Shown: piece after piece, positions 46,601-58,517 of the stretch
Position numbering within the stretch: the stretch's first letter is position 1
How the letters are laid out: each line of letters starts with the position of its first letter
NCBI RefSeq assembly: GCF_022539505.1
Contig: NC_061512.1
Location: 147,295,962 to 147,359,961, forward strand
Source of the DNA: Lolium rigidum
Lineage: Eukaryota; Streptophyta; Magnoliopsida; Poales; Poaceae
Direction of reading: 5' to 3'
DNA: 64,000 bases
Notes under the pieces: model-generated
The model's input: the letters and a program-made list of their open reading frames with translations, nothing else
Databases searched by the model: none
Told to the model about the DNA's origin: nothing
Translations under genes and position numbers: made by a program

Positions 46601-49600
46601 TAATGCAAATATGGTAAATGAAATGAATCTTAACATTTTACTTAGTTACTGAATAGTTAAAATTTAATTTTTATCACTTCACTAATTATTGAATTCAATT
46701 GTATTTTTAAATAATTGAAATAGCATAATTAATAAGGTTAAAAATAAGTAAATTTTTATTTTGACACACATTTTTGTTTTATATTTTATTTGAATAGAGT
46801 TTATTTTTGTGAGCATTTTGATATATTATTTACATTTTTCTGAGTTGAATTGAATTTTATATGATTTTTCAAAGTTTCAATGATTTTCCGGAATTTGAAA
46901 TAACTCAAAAACACTAAACGTACCGGTTCGTTTCTAGTCTGAGAGACAGACATGTGGGGTCGTTGACTGGGTCAGCTGCCACGGTGGCAACGACCAGTCA
47001 ACAGCGACCAGTGGCCCCCACGCGCCATGTCGACTTCGCCGGAGACGCGCCGGTGAGCGACGGCGACGGCGTTCTGGCCATCCCGCGAGTACGCGGAGTA
47101 TACCAAACGAATCGCCACGACATACTGAGCATTCTAGGAGTGGCCCCGCCACCTATTGGTCACCGGAGATAGCTCCGACGACCACTACTGCGGCGGCGCA
47201 CTCCGGTGATGAATCAATCGAGCGATAGAGGACGTTTCAGGAAGAAATAAAAGATGCTGGAGATGCGCACGATTGACCTGAGGCTGATGAACCACTTGCC
47301 GATGCTCGGGGTGGTCGGAGACGATGGCAATCAAGTGTTTTCCGGCGAACCCGAGGTAAAGGGAACACCAAAATTCTCCCTCCTCCTTGCTCCGCTTGAT
47401 GTTGTACTCCTCCAGGATGCTCCTGGTGATGATGCGCGTCGCCAGGACTGCTTGGTTGGCCCGGGGGTGGCTTGTACCATCGACCTCGTCTTCGACGCCG
47501 GTGACAGTGAGTGGAAGAAAGCGAGAGATAGAGGACGACTGAGAGAGAATGGATGGGCGGCGAGGTTCTAGGGTTTCCTGGAGAATCTCCAGGCATATTT
47601 ATAGAGCTCGGCGAGGTCAAAATAGGAAGTTCACCGCCGGCGACGGCCGAGATGTGGCGGTGTCATTGTTACTGCAAATGAGCACGAATCGGGATGCAAT
47701 TAGATAGGCTCGGACGCGAGAGGATTTGGGCGCGGTTCTGAGATTTCTGACGACGTCCAGGGCGTCCCTATCGGCAGCGACGACGTGGCCGGGAAGCTCC
47801 TATGCGCTGTCGACGCCGGGGAGGAAGACGAAGCTCCTTTTCTTCTCTTTGCCGAAACGGTATGGTGGGCTGGTTGTTCGTGGGTTGGGCTGAGCTGGGC
47901 CAGGTTGATGTGGTGGTGATGGGCTGCGGTGGTTGCTGTGTTGGCCTGCTATGGCCCGGTAGGTAAACTCCTCTCTCTCTTTTCTATTTCTGTTTTATAT
48001 TTCTGTTTTCTATTTTGTTATTTGAATTCAATTTTGAATTTTGTTTTGTTTTGCAGGTTCTAAATTATTTGAATATCAATACAATTTGATAATAATGCTC
48101 ACTGTATAATCTTGTTGTTTAAACAAATTTTTAGTTTAGGATTTAATTGATATCTTGTGAGGCTTGAGTAAAATATAAATGGTTTAGTTATTTATTTCAA
48201 TTCCCTTTTTAATTTAGGAACCAGATCTATTTAAATGATTTGAAATTTAGAACATGTGCATGGTGAATAAATTATATTTTTCTATTGCTTAACCATAGTG
48301 ATTGCTCACATATAGTTGATTTATGGATAGGGTTTAACAAATGGTAAAGGTATTGGATTGGTTCATGATTTTATGTGGAGAATTATTCCTAAGGTTTTAA
48401 GAAGATGGTTAAGAAAGTTCTATAATCACTAATCTGGTTTTAGTAAACTTTAGCTTGAACTAATTAAGATGGATCCTATGTTCATAATTAGCAATGCATT
48501 TGCTAATGATGGTTTAATTTATAGAACACTACTTCATTTGGTCTACTAGGATGGAAAGGTAGGGTTTAATATTTTATGTGAACTGATTCCTAGGTGAAAG
48601 GTTTATAGTTTTGGTGATGCTTCACTAATTGAAGTATTAAATAGGCATGAGGCATGGCAGGGTTATAACTATAATCCAAAGTAATCCATGGGTTGGAATT
48701 CACATGTAGTTTAGGGTTTAAGTTGTGATCACCAAGATGATACACAACTAGAATTAGGATATGGCATAAGCTTTGGTTATGTTTTACTAATGGGACATGG
48801 CTCTCACCTCCAAGATTAAAGGTTGGTTTGAACAAGTAGAATTTAATACTACTCTAATATTCTCTAGGATAGACATGGATATGGTTAGCATCTATAACCT
48901 CTCTCACTTCTCAATATCTTGGAATATCCTAAGGTCCTACTTAAGAGATGATGATATGATCCTCTAAATATATGGTTTTCCTAGGAATTCTACCTTGGTA
49001 TCTTCTCGTAGCTTGTTCTTCGAGAAATCTGATAAACTTGCATCTTGTGGTATGCCTCCACCTCCTAGCTTCTTCATCTTGATCCTAGCTAATTCACATG
49101 GAGTGGCTCTATGTGTTTGTTCCCATGTAGCATGGTACTTGATGAGCAAATGGATGAAGGGTGTGGCTCTATTTATAGGCTTGGGCAAGCTCTAGTATCA
49201 TGACACATAGGTGGTGACTCTTGTGTTGTTTTGATGAGTAAGGTGCTTGGTTGTACGAGCTGGCAAAAGTCACGAAACGTTTTGTCCCTGCTCCTCTCTC
49301 CCAGGCGGCGGCGGCCAGATCCCATCTCCACCGGCGTGAGCTCTGGGCCCCTCTCCCTCCGCTTGCCGCTCCGGCGGCAGGAGGGGGAGGGGACCTCGTT
49401 CCTCCTCCGTTTTGTAGTTTGGGCTTGTCCGCCGTGGTGCGTCGTTGGGGTGGTGGGAGCGGCGCCCGGGCAAATAAATCTGCCTCAACTCCACTCCCAC
49501 ACCGGCGGCGACCTTCACGGCGGCGTCTCGGAGTTGTTGGCAACGTGTGCTTGTCGATCTTTCGGGTCGGCAGCTTGGTCTTCTCGCCGTTCTTCGGATC

Positions 49601-50936
49601 CGGCGAGATCCGTTTCTCGACGTGTCACCGGCGCTTGTCGTTGTCCACGACGGCGCCGGGGGCCGGGGCGAGGTGGTTCTTCCGGAGCGAATATGTTGGT
49701 CCGGAGGTGGTGGATATGCCGTTCTTCTCCGACTTCGTCGATGGGAGGCGGCGTATCTTGGTCCAAGACAGCACGGGGCGTCCCCGGTCGACGTGCCACA
49801 GCGACATGTGCCTCGCTGCTTACGGCGAGGCTCGTTCATCGACTCACAAAGCCTCGTTGGCTATGGTGCTCTTTTGGATCTTGCAATGGTGGAGGCTCGG
49901 CGTCTCTTCTTGCGTTCGTCTCGGCGGCGTTGGAATTGGACGGCGGCCGGCGGCTACAGTGGTTGCAGGAAACCCTAGGGATCGTTTTGTATTTCTCGAT
50001 CTTTTAGGATTTTATCTGCAAATTCAGGATAATCATTTTATCCCAGTTTGTCTTTTAGTTTCCACATGTGTTGCTTCATGTAACTTGATTTTCGATTAAT
50101 GAAATATGTGGTTGCTCTCAAAAAAAGGTGCTTGGTTGTCATGCCCTCATCCATAGCAATCCTTTGAGCATGAGGTGGCATAGCTTGGAAAGCAAGTCAT
50201 GTAGATATTTTCATCCCACATGGCATAGAGATTATCCTCTCATATGATTTATTTTTGGATAGCCAAGTGGCATTTAGTACTAAATATCTTGTGGATGGTT
50301 TTATTATTGTTGATGAGTCACTAAATTATATTTGATTGGATTTATATTATAATATTGGTGAAAAAGTGGAAGTTGAAGGTTATTCCTCAATTTTGGATAG
50401 TTGGGTTTGATTTCACCAAGGCATGATCATATGAGTTTCAAAATACTCATAGTTAATTTTATTCAAATGGTTTGGACTATAATTCGTAATGTAAATGGAT
50501 TTAGTTTTATGATATTCCATATACTTCATAATTTATGATTTAAATGAGAATGTGTGGCTTTTATGCACTTTAGACCTCGTGGTTTACCTTATTTATAAGT
50601 GAATTTAAATTACACACAAAGGTAGTTGCTAACTTTTAAGTGTTAATAAGTTAGAGTTTGATTCTTAAAGAATGTGTTGTTGTAAATCTAATTCCATTTG
50701 ATCTAATCCATAGATCAAATCATCTCTACCCAAAACAAGGTTTTAGCAAAGATCACAGTGAAGTTTATAGCGCTTGACTTGATGATCTACTTCAATTCCA
50801 GCAAGTCAAGTGAAACTTTAGTGACTGTGGTAAGTTTTATTTGAAAGCGCGAAAATCCCCCGGATTTTCTATGCATGAATGCAATGCACACTTTGGTGTT
50901 CTCTCATTTTGTTGCCTCTAAACCTGGGATATTACA
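43671..50936 (-). repeat. LARD 5' LTR, interrupted by a retroposon
   Basis: 7266 bp in total, or 6381 bp without the retroposon and one duplication copy. It differs from the other LTR by scattered substitutions and 1-2 bp indels only. The LTR end here reads CCGCTA against CCGCA at the outer end of the 3' LTR, a one-base difference at the terminus. Confidence 0.88.
49255..50124 (+). mobile_element. GC-rich polyadenylated retroposon in the LARD LTR
   Basis: AAGGTGCTTGGTTGT stands at 49240-49254 and 50125-50139, and the insert ends TGCTCTC plus an A run. Comparison with the other LTR, which has the empty site at about 39910, proves the insertion. Of 870 bp, the first 720 are strongly GC-rich and the last 130 AT-rich with a LINE-like tail (TTAATGAAATATGTGG). 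The long overlapping frames on both strands look compositional. A truncated LINE derivative or a retroposed transcript are both possible. Confidence 0.88.
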
Positions 50937-52901
50937 ATGCAATACAAGCCGCCGGAACATAAAGTAGAATACTGGAAGATGCACTTTGACGGATCCAAAC
51001 TCAAAGAAGGTCTTGGTGCCGGTGTGGTGCTTACCTCACCAAAAGGAGATCATCTCCGGTATGTTTTGCAAGTGCACTTCAGGGCATCAAACAATGTCGC
51101 TGAATATGAGGCTTTGATCCATGGGCTAAAGGTCGCAAAAGAAATCGGTGCACACCAGATCATTTGCTATGGTGATTCAGATCTTGTGGTGCAGCAGTGT
51201 TCCGGAGATTGGGTTGCAAAAGATGCCAACATGGCCTCATACCGGTTTCATGTGCAAAAGATTGCCGGCTTCTTCGAAGGGTGTGAGTTTCACCATGTGC
51301 CGTGAGCTGAAAAAGAAGCCGTGGATGCTCTATCCAAGCTGGGCTCATCCAGGCAAGAAATTCCTCCCGGAATAGCGTTGGCACACTTAAGAGTACCATC
51401 GATCAAACCAAGCCCGGAGTCGGAGTCCATTTTCGTACCGGAATCACATGCGGTGCCAATGGATATTGATGAAGGAAACCCGGGGACTGTTCCGGCAAAC
51501 TCGGGGACTGCTCCGGCAAACTTGGGAACTGCTCCGGCAAACCCGGGGACTGCGACGCCCATACCAGAGGAAGCAATGCTTGTGGATAGCATGGAGATAG
51601 ACGTGCCGGTGTTTGTGGTTAGAGAGGCACCATCTTGGGTTAAACCTATTAAGGAATTCCTGATCAACGGCACCTTGCCGGTTGACGAAACTGAGTCAAG
51701 AAGAATCTAGCGGAGAGCCAAAGCATACACTTTCATCAATGGCGAGGTGTACAAGAGAAGTGTTACCGGTGTCCTTCAAAGATGTGTGGAACCGGAAGAG
51801 GGAAAAGAGATGCTTAGGGAAATTCACCAAGGAGAGGGCGGGCATCACGCTTCGTCAAGAGCACTGGTGGCAAAAGTGTTCCGGCATGGGTTCTACTGGC
51901 CCACTGCCTTGGAAAATGTGGAGGATTTGGTAAGAAAATGCAATGGCTGCCAGAGGTACGCCAAACAAAATCATACCCCAGCATCCGGTCTGAAAACTAT
52001 ACCGTTAACTTGGCCATTTGCTGTTTGGTGCCTTGACATGGTTGGCCCATTCAAAACTACAAGGGGAAACATGACCCACATCTTGGTAATGGTGGATAAG
52101 TTCACCAAATGGCTGGAGGTAAAACCTATTGCAAAGTGTGATGGACACACAGTGGTAAAATTCCTGAAAGATGTCATCTTGCGGTATGGATACCCGCATA
52201 GTATCATCACTGACAATGGCTCAAACTTTTCCCAAGGTGAATTCAAGCGATTCTGTGAGGATAACAACATCCGGTTGGATTTGTGCTCAGTGGCACACCC
52301 ACAAGGCAATGGCCAAGTGGAAAGAACAAATGCACTGGTGATTTCCGGTATAAAACCAAGGCTCATTGAACCACTCGAAAAGACACCGGGATATTGGCTC
52401 GATGAGCTACCATCAGTACTGTGGAGCATAAGAACGACTCCAAACCGGTCTACCGGATACACTCCATTCTTCATGGTTTACGGAGCAGAAGCGGTCATAC
52501 CAACCGACATTCTCCATGACTCACCAAGGGTGCAACTCTATACCGAACAAGAGGTAAAAGAGGCCCGAGAAAATGATGTCGACTTGCTGGAAGAAGCAAG
52601 AGAGCTGGCGTTGGCAAGAACAGCCATTTACCAACAAAACCTCAGACGCTATCACAGCCGGAAGGTTAACCCGAGGGTATTCCGGGAAGGAGATCTGGTG
52701 TTATGCTTAGTGCAACGCACTGAAGGCCGGCACAAGCTTTTACCTCCATGGGAAGGAACTTTCATTGTGAGCAAAGCTCTCCACAATGATGCCTACTACC
52801 TAATCGATGCACAGGAATGGAAAGAAGGAAAGGCGGACAGATCCGGAGATGAGACAAAGCGTCCATGGAACATAGCCTTGTTGCGTCCTTTCTACTCCTG
52901 A
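50937..52901 (+). pseudogene. Tat second RNase H and integrase, with internal TGA and TAG
   Basis: The frame resumes after the LARD. The second RNase H (50960-51340) has MHFDGSKLKEGLGAG (Asp), NNVAEYEALIHGL (Glu) and ICYGDSDLVVQQ (Asp); its last motif is broken by TGA at 51303-51305 before AEKEAVDALSKLG. A linker with four Pro/Gly/Thr/Ala-rich repeats follows, then TAG at 51708-51710. Integrase then has a zinc motif (GEGGHHAS ... CNGCQRY), catalytic Asp in WCLDMVGPF, Asp in IITDNGSNF and Glu in GNGQVERTN, and a C-terminal region ending ALLRPFYS. All segments share one frame. The stops fit CGA-to-TGA and CAG-to-TAG changes. Confidence 0.88.
51478..51555 (+). repeat. 24-bp coding minisatellite between RNase H and integrase
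   Basis: Four units of about 24 bp of the form CCGGGGACTG(C/T)TCCGGCAAA encode repeats of the type (P/S/L)GT(A/V)PAN. Three of the four contain CGGGGACT, the core also present at the PPT. Confidence 0.8.
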
Positions 52902-53599
52902 AGTTGTGGTGTAAGAAGTTCCTTTTTGTACCTTATTTTCTATGAATAAAAGATGTCGGAACCTCGAATGAATCTCGGGGACTGCCCCTACTGAGTTGCA
53001 TGCAATATGTCTATTTTTTCAGTTTGCCGGTTGCTTGTGAACATTTTTCTTTCCGGTTTAGTAGCGTGCTAAACCTACCGGAGTCTTCGACTCTGCTGCT
53101 GTCCGCAACCCGGCTTCATGGCAAGCAAGATAAACCGGTAGGAATTAAGCACGCGAACTACGAAAAGAGGGAGTGGGAACGAACAATCCGGAAAAATTTA
53201 ACTAACCCCGGCTAAACCGGTTTTTTGTGAAAATTTCGAGTTATTTCTAAGTTCAAGAAAGTGCTTACTTGGTAAAAGAACTTTGTAACTCGTACGCCAA
53301 AACACCCAAAGAGGTAGGCAGAGGCAAAGGGAAAGAACCAGGTGTGCATCAAATTGGATGCGGAAACAATTCTGGAATCTTCACAGTGCAAGATCAAAGC
53401 AAACAATAAACAAAATGCTAAGACAATAGATAAGCATAACTTAATAACCTACCGGTAAGACATACCGGCAGATAACAGGTAGCACAGCCAAAAGAACGGC
53501 TAAGTTTTATATTACATCATAAACCCCGGCATACCGGGGTAGAATTTAATGAGCATTGTTTTGAGGTAAGCAGGAGCAGGCAAACATATCACAGCAAGT
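52902..53599. other. Spacer between integrase and the antisense gene
   Basis: No coding sequence. It contains CTCGGGGACTG at about 52974, very like the sequence before the 3' LTR, and is rich in ACCGG/CCGGT words, as is the whole element. The 3' ends of the sense and antisense genes converge here. Confidence 0.6.
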
Positions 53600-56500
53600 G
53601 TTTAAGCAGCGGGGGCTTCGGGAGGAGCAGCACCGGCCTCTGGACCTTCCGGAGGCGTCGCCTTCTCCGGCGTCCTCATCTTCCTCATCCTCTCCTTCTT
53701 CTTCGTCGCTGAGGTAGTCCTTGACGTTGGAAGGAGGGGGGATGAAGGTGCGGACCGAGGCGTACTCAGCAATCCGATAGGCACGATCCTGCCGCTTCGC
53801 GGTGAGGACCGGATCCGTATCGGTGGGAGCATTTTCACGCACGCCACGGAGGGCATCCAAGTCCAAGTCATCGTACTAGGAGCACGCGACGCGCAGCGCT
53901 GCATCCGCTCCGGCACGAGCTGCTGAGCACTACCACTCACGGATTCTCCGGCCGGCACCCTTCAGGTAGTCGGAGGTAAGCGTCAGGCTTGCCGGCACCT
54001 CCTCTCCAGGCCATAACACCTTGAAGAGATGGATCGCCATGTCGGGCAGATCCGCGAGGTTCCGGTCCACCGCGCGCATGTGGGCGACCCGCGCAGAAAG
54101 TGCGACCAGATGATCATAAGGGTCCCAGGGCGCATCAAGGTTCTTGAATTTTTGCTGAACCCGGCGCTCGGCCACCTTCTTCTGCGCGTGAGGCTGCGAA
54201 TCCGGAAAGAGCCCTACGAGGCAAAGAAAAAAAGATGAGGACATGCTACCGGAAAATATAAGCTTATAAGCGAAAACCGGAAAAGAAAAGAGAAAAACTT
54301 ACTGAAGGCAAGCGCGTCGGTCTGCATGACCAGCTGGTCATATTCCTTTTGCTCCGCCTCTAGGAGGGCGGCCCGATCCTCGACTGCTTTCCGCGCCTTG
54401 CCTCCCTCCTCCAGCTCTGCCCGCAGCACCGCGGTGGAATTGTTGGCATCCTCCAGGGCGTCGTTTAGCCTAGCCTCAGCGGCAGCTTTGGCAGCCTTCA
54501 TCTCCTCGTTGTGCTTGAGCCCAAGTTGGATGAGCTGGTCCTTCAGCCCCCTGGAAACGAGTTCCTGAGCGTCCAGAGCCTCGCGATGGTCCCGGATAAG
54601 CTGCTCCTTCTCACCTAGAATCCGGGAAGGAAATCTTAGCAAAATCATAGTTGGTACAACGCAGAAAAGCAAGTTAACCGAAAAAGAAAGAGTACCTTGG
54701 GGTGCGGCGAGCTGAGTCTTGAGGGCTTCGAGGGAAGCTTCCGGGATGGCTATCAAGCAAAGAACTTATAAGTAACGAAGAGGAAAACCAACCGGTGAAA
54801 AGAAGCCGGAGATAAAAGGGCTAACCTTTGCATTTGCTGTGCGCCTCGCAAAGGTCCTGGTGCTCCCACAGAAGCTCCTCGAAAAGGCGCTTCCGGGCGT
54901 CCGCCGTGCTCTGTTCAAAGAAAAATAACTATGAGAAAAGTGCCGGTTTCGAGAATTTTTGGGAAGTTTCGCGCTCAGAGCTGCGCTCTCAACCCGAAAC
55001 TCGGGGACTGGGAAGATATATATAATATTTAAGGAATGGAAACCGGCAAGAAGTAAACTTACCACCACGTTGTTGGTGGCGTCATGCCACGCATTGTCAA
55101 ATTCCTTCACTGCGCGCCGAAGCCGCATGAAGTGCTCTTCAGTGCACCGGGGGCCAGCCGGGTCAATGGAAGGAAGCCGGTCCTTCCCCAGGCCGCGCGT
55201 AGCCACGGACACATCTGCTTGATTCCACTTTTCAGCGTAATCAAGCAAATGCCCCAACTCGCGGCCCTCGCGCTTCAACTCCGTGATCCGTCCTAGCAGG
55301 CCATTAGCTTTTTCTCCAGCCACGGCAGCGGCGGGGCCGACGTGCAGCACCAAGGACTGCGGGCCGGCGGCTGAAGTACCAGAAGCCGTGGCCTTCCCCT
55401 TGAAAGGTTCCGACACGCGGAGCTTGGTGCCTTCTGGCGGCGGCGTTGGCACGGCCCCAATGGGCTTGGCGGTAGGAGCTTCTGGCGGAGGCGCAGGCGA
55501 GGTCTTGGGCGACGAGTGGGCGTCAGGAGCGTCCTGGCCCGGAGTTGAGCTTGCCGGCACAGAAGAGTCCGGCACGGGCTTGGAGGGGGAAGAGTGCGAG
55601 GTCTTCTTCTTCTTTCTTTTCAGGACGGGAGGAACCTGAGGTTCCGCCCGCCCGACAGCTTTAGAATCGGCGCCGATGTTGCTGGCGCCGGTGTCTTGTG
55701 CTTCTGGAGGGGAGACGAGGTCCTCCTTCGCACGGTGATCAGGAGGTGTAGGGGCCGCGCGCCCCGCACTTGGTGTGCCTCCCAAAGGGTAGGCAGAAGG
55801 GTTGCCGGTACCAGAAGGTACCGGGCTTGAACGAGGAGGAGGGGAGGTCCTTGCTGTTCCCTCGGAGCTCTCCGGCCTCGTGCCGGTAGCGCTCTTGGAG
55901 AGCTTGAGCGCAGGGCTGAAAAAGAAAAAGAGAAAGGATAAGAAAAGACAACCGGAAGGAAAAGTTTGTGAAACAAAGCAAACAGAGAAACAAAAACTCA
56001 CCCGGAAGAGACCGGCATCGTTTTCCCTTTGTAGCGCCTCTTGCCTACTTCTTTCTCTCCAAGGACTTTCGTCCGGGAGCGTTTGGCGGGAGGGGCCTGG
56101 CTTGAACCGGCATCTGGTGCCGGGGCCTTGTTCTTCTTGCCCTGGGAAGTGAGCTTCTCCAGGAACTCGTGGCCAACCTCGGCCTGCAGAGGAGCCACAT
56201 GCTCATGAACCTGTGGTTGGGGGCCAGCTGAGGGAGCATCTACAGAAGGAAAATAACAATAAAGCATGAAAGACCGGAAGAGAAAACTACCTCAAGCACA
56301 GTGAGATCATCACTGGCACCGGGAGCTTCAGACGAGAAGTTACCGGGGCGCGAGGTGTGGGTGCGGCCCATCTTGAGGTCGGTCCAATGAATATAAGGGT
56401 CAGGGTCCACCTTGTCCAGAGGCCGTTTCCGGCAAGGGCCTCGCTGATCCGCTGTGATGCGAGGGAAGCGCTGCTTAGCCTGAAAAGAAACAGAAAGACA

Positions 56501-57764
56501 ATTAGCCACAACACAAAAGTTACCGGTACATCAACCCGGGTTGCGCAATCTCTTACTTCTTCAGTCGGAGGGTTGGTGGAGCTGAGAGGCAGGAAGCCCC
56601 ACTCCCAGTCCATCGGCATGGCAGTCTGGTAGATCTGCCTTGCCTTAAGAACTATGTCCTCTTTGCTCAGAGGGAGGCCGGTGATAGGATCGCCAGGGCC
56701 ATACATCTCGCTTATTTTGTGCGCCCGACGCTTGAGGGGAAGCACCCGGCGTGAGATGAAAGTGCGGATGATGTCGTCAGAGCAAATTTTGGTTTCTTTC
56801 ATCAGCTTCTCCATGAAGCGTACAACCCGGTTCGTCTCAATATGATTCGTCCCAGGAAAGAAGCCCCAATTGACGTTCGTGGGCGGCGCCGGGTTGAAAG
56901 CCGGAAGATTAATGAGATCTGGGGCGCCAGTGTTCTTCACGTAGAAGAAGGTCCCTTGCCATAACCGGCATGATTCGAGACCGGGGAACTTAAAAAAGGG
57001 GCTCCCTTGGCGGGAGCCAATGATGCAAGACCCGCATTGAACGGGGGGCTTGGGCTTAGGAATTTCCTTGCCCTGAACGGAATTAATCCGAAGGGAAAAG
57101 AAGCGAGCGAAAGTCTCGCAAGTGGGACGGACGCCGATATATCCCTCCATGAAAGTAGCATAACAAGAAAGGTAAAAAACGGCATTGCCGGGAAGGTGGT
57201 GAGGCTGAAGTTGGTAAAAATCCAAGATTTGGCGGAAGAAGTCAGAGGCAGGGAGGCAGAAGCCGCGCTCGAAGTGAGCGAGGAAGACAACGAACTCACC
57301 GGGTTCAAGTACCGGCTCGATCTCGTCGCCCAGAAGCCGGCAGGATACTCCTTCCGGTATCCTTCTAGACCGGTACAGCCAGTCGATCTCGTGCTGTGTC
57401 ACGTCGGAGCCTTTCCAGGCCCCGCGGGTGATGCCGGATAAATCTACTCCGGAAGCTTGGCTAGAGCTGCCGGCCTCTTGACCTTTACCGGTATCGGATT
57501 CCATCCGGACAAGCTCGGCTGAGAGTCCGTCGGAAGATTCACTCTGATGGCTACTGGAGGAGGATTCGGAAAGAAGATCCTCGCTAGACATACGAATCTG
57601 AGAGATGCCGGATTCTACAGAAAAAACAGGTTTCCCAAGATCTACCCTTGCGCGAAGAACTACGAGTAAGAGAAAAAAGCAAAAGAAAGGGGAAAGTAAA
57701 TACCATACCGGTCCAAGATCTGGAAAGCAAAGAAGAGAGAGGTAAATGCGCATCGGGCCTAACC
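53600..57764 (-). CDS. Spliced antisense gene of the Tat element ('putative gypsy type transposon' protein), decayed near the 3' end
   Basis: Inferred exons, all with GT...AG introns: a 5' untranslated exon ending 57764, then 57614-56557, 56479-56291, 56239-56002, 55915-55063, 54910-54826, 54749-54696, 54614-54303 and 54213 to about 53600. Translation starts at 57591 (MSSEDLLSESSSSS). The first coding exon carries the plant Transposase_28-like ('putative gypsy type transposon') region, with EPGEFVVFLAHFERGFCLP and DFYQLQPHHLPGN. Middle exons encode a Pro/Ser/Lys-rich, probably disordered region. Exon 54614-54303 is coiled-coil-like (EEMKAAKAAAEARLNDALED), and the last exon ends acidic (EEEGEDEEDEDAGEG). 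Stops at 53930-53932 and 53876-53878 and a probable frameshift near 53658 damage the last exon. Known as an extra ORF of Tat elements; its role is unknown. Confidence 0.78.
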
Positions 57765-58065
57765 TGAGGCGGCGGAGAAGCTGAGGGAGAAGGTCGCCGG
57801 AGCGGCGGCAAGCTCGTGAGCACCGACGGAGGCTGGCGACAGAGAAGGGTGAAAACCGCCGAAGAAAGCTCGAAGCAGCGGCGGCGAAGAAGCACCGGTG
57901 GATCTCTCCGCGGCGAAGGTCTTCAGCGCAGCAAGAGCAACGGCGCAAGTTCTTCGGGAGCAGGGCTCTGGCGGCGACCGGCGGCGACGAAATTGCACGA
58001 GGCGAAGAGCTCGAAGCAGTGGGGAGTAGGCGAATGCGGGGAAAGAGACGAAGTGGAACCGCACT

Positions 58066-58077
58066 CCCTCTTTATAG
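58066..58077 (-). promoter_or_regulatory. TATA box for the Tat antisense gene
   Basis: CTATAAAGAGGG on the minus strand, about 300 bp upstream of the first inferred splice donor and 480 bp before the ATG. Together with the spliced 5' exon it suggests a promoter independent of the LTR. Confidence 0.55.
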
Positions 58078-58504
58078 GAGAAGGAGTTAATGGGCCGGCA
58101 ACCGCTGGGCCACGGCGGTTCAGTTCGTGGGCCGCCACGTGGCGTGATGATACACGCGCGGAAAATAATATGCCACAGGGAGGCCACACGGGTCCGGAAC
58201 GGCAACACGGATCCGGTGCGGCACCATAAATGCCGGCGCAGAAGCCGAAGGGAAGTGACCCCTGACACTGGCGCGTCAGATACAGTGCGCATGTCTCTGA
58301 CAGGCACTGTACCCGAGAAATTCTCGACTTCACCGAGGAGGAGTTTAATGTCATAAGATACCGGAAAAATCCGGAAGGTAACAGAAACAAGCTAAGGCGA
58401 AGACGCCGGAAGAGCTGAGCATGGTGCCGGAATGTTTAAACCAGTACCTTGTAATATGGGAAACTGGCATGGTCCGTCGGATAAGATCCACCGGACTATA
58501 CCAG

Positions 58505-58517
58505 CTTCGGGGACTAA
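58505..58517 (+). other. Polypurine tract of the Tat element
   Basis: CTTCGGGGACTAA lies immediately before the 3' LTR, the position where plus-strand synthesis is primed. Confidence 0.7.

Larger units (their letters stand above)
34362..50936 (-). mobile_element. Large retrotransposon derivative (LARD) with LTRs of about 6.4 kb
   Basis: Flanked by ATGCA (34357-34361 and 50937-50941). LTRs at 34362-40722 and 43671-50936 match over their whole length except for one 885-bp insertion (with duplication) in the right copy. On the minus strand the LTR starts TGTAATATCCCAGG. The PBS TGGTATCAGAGC (43669-43658), typical of initiator tRNA-Met, follows the right LTR, and the PPT AAGGGGGAGAGGC precedes the left LTR. 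Hence the right LTR is the 5' one. The interior (about 2.95 kb) has no retroviral domain, so it must be mobilised in trans. Structure resembles Sukkula-type LARDs; the family was not verified. Confidence 0.9.

Noticed and set aside
49231..50099. A 258-282 aa plus-strand frame near the LARD 5' LTR
   Set aside because: It starts in LTR sequence, crosses the 49254 insertion junction and has no recognisable domain; the other LTR lacks the sequence.
54029..55639. Plus-strand frames in the 3' part of the Tat element
   Set aside because: Complementary to exons of the antisense gene and without motifs.
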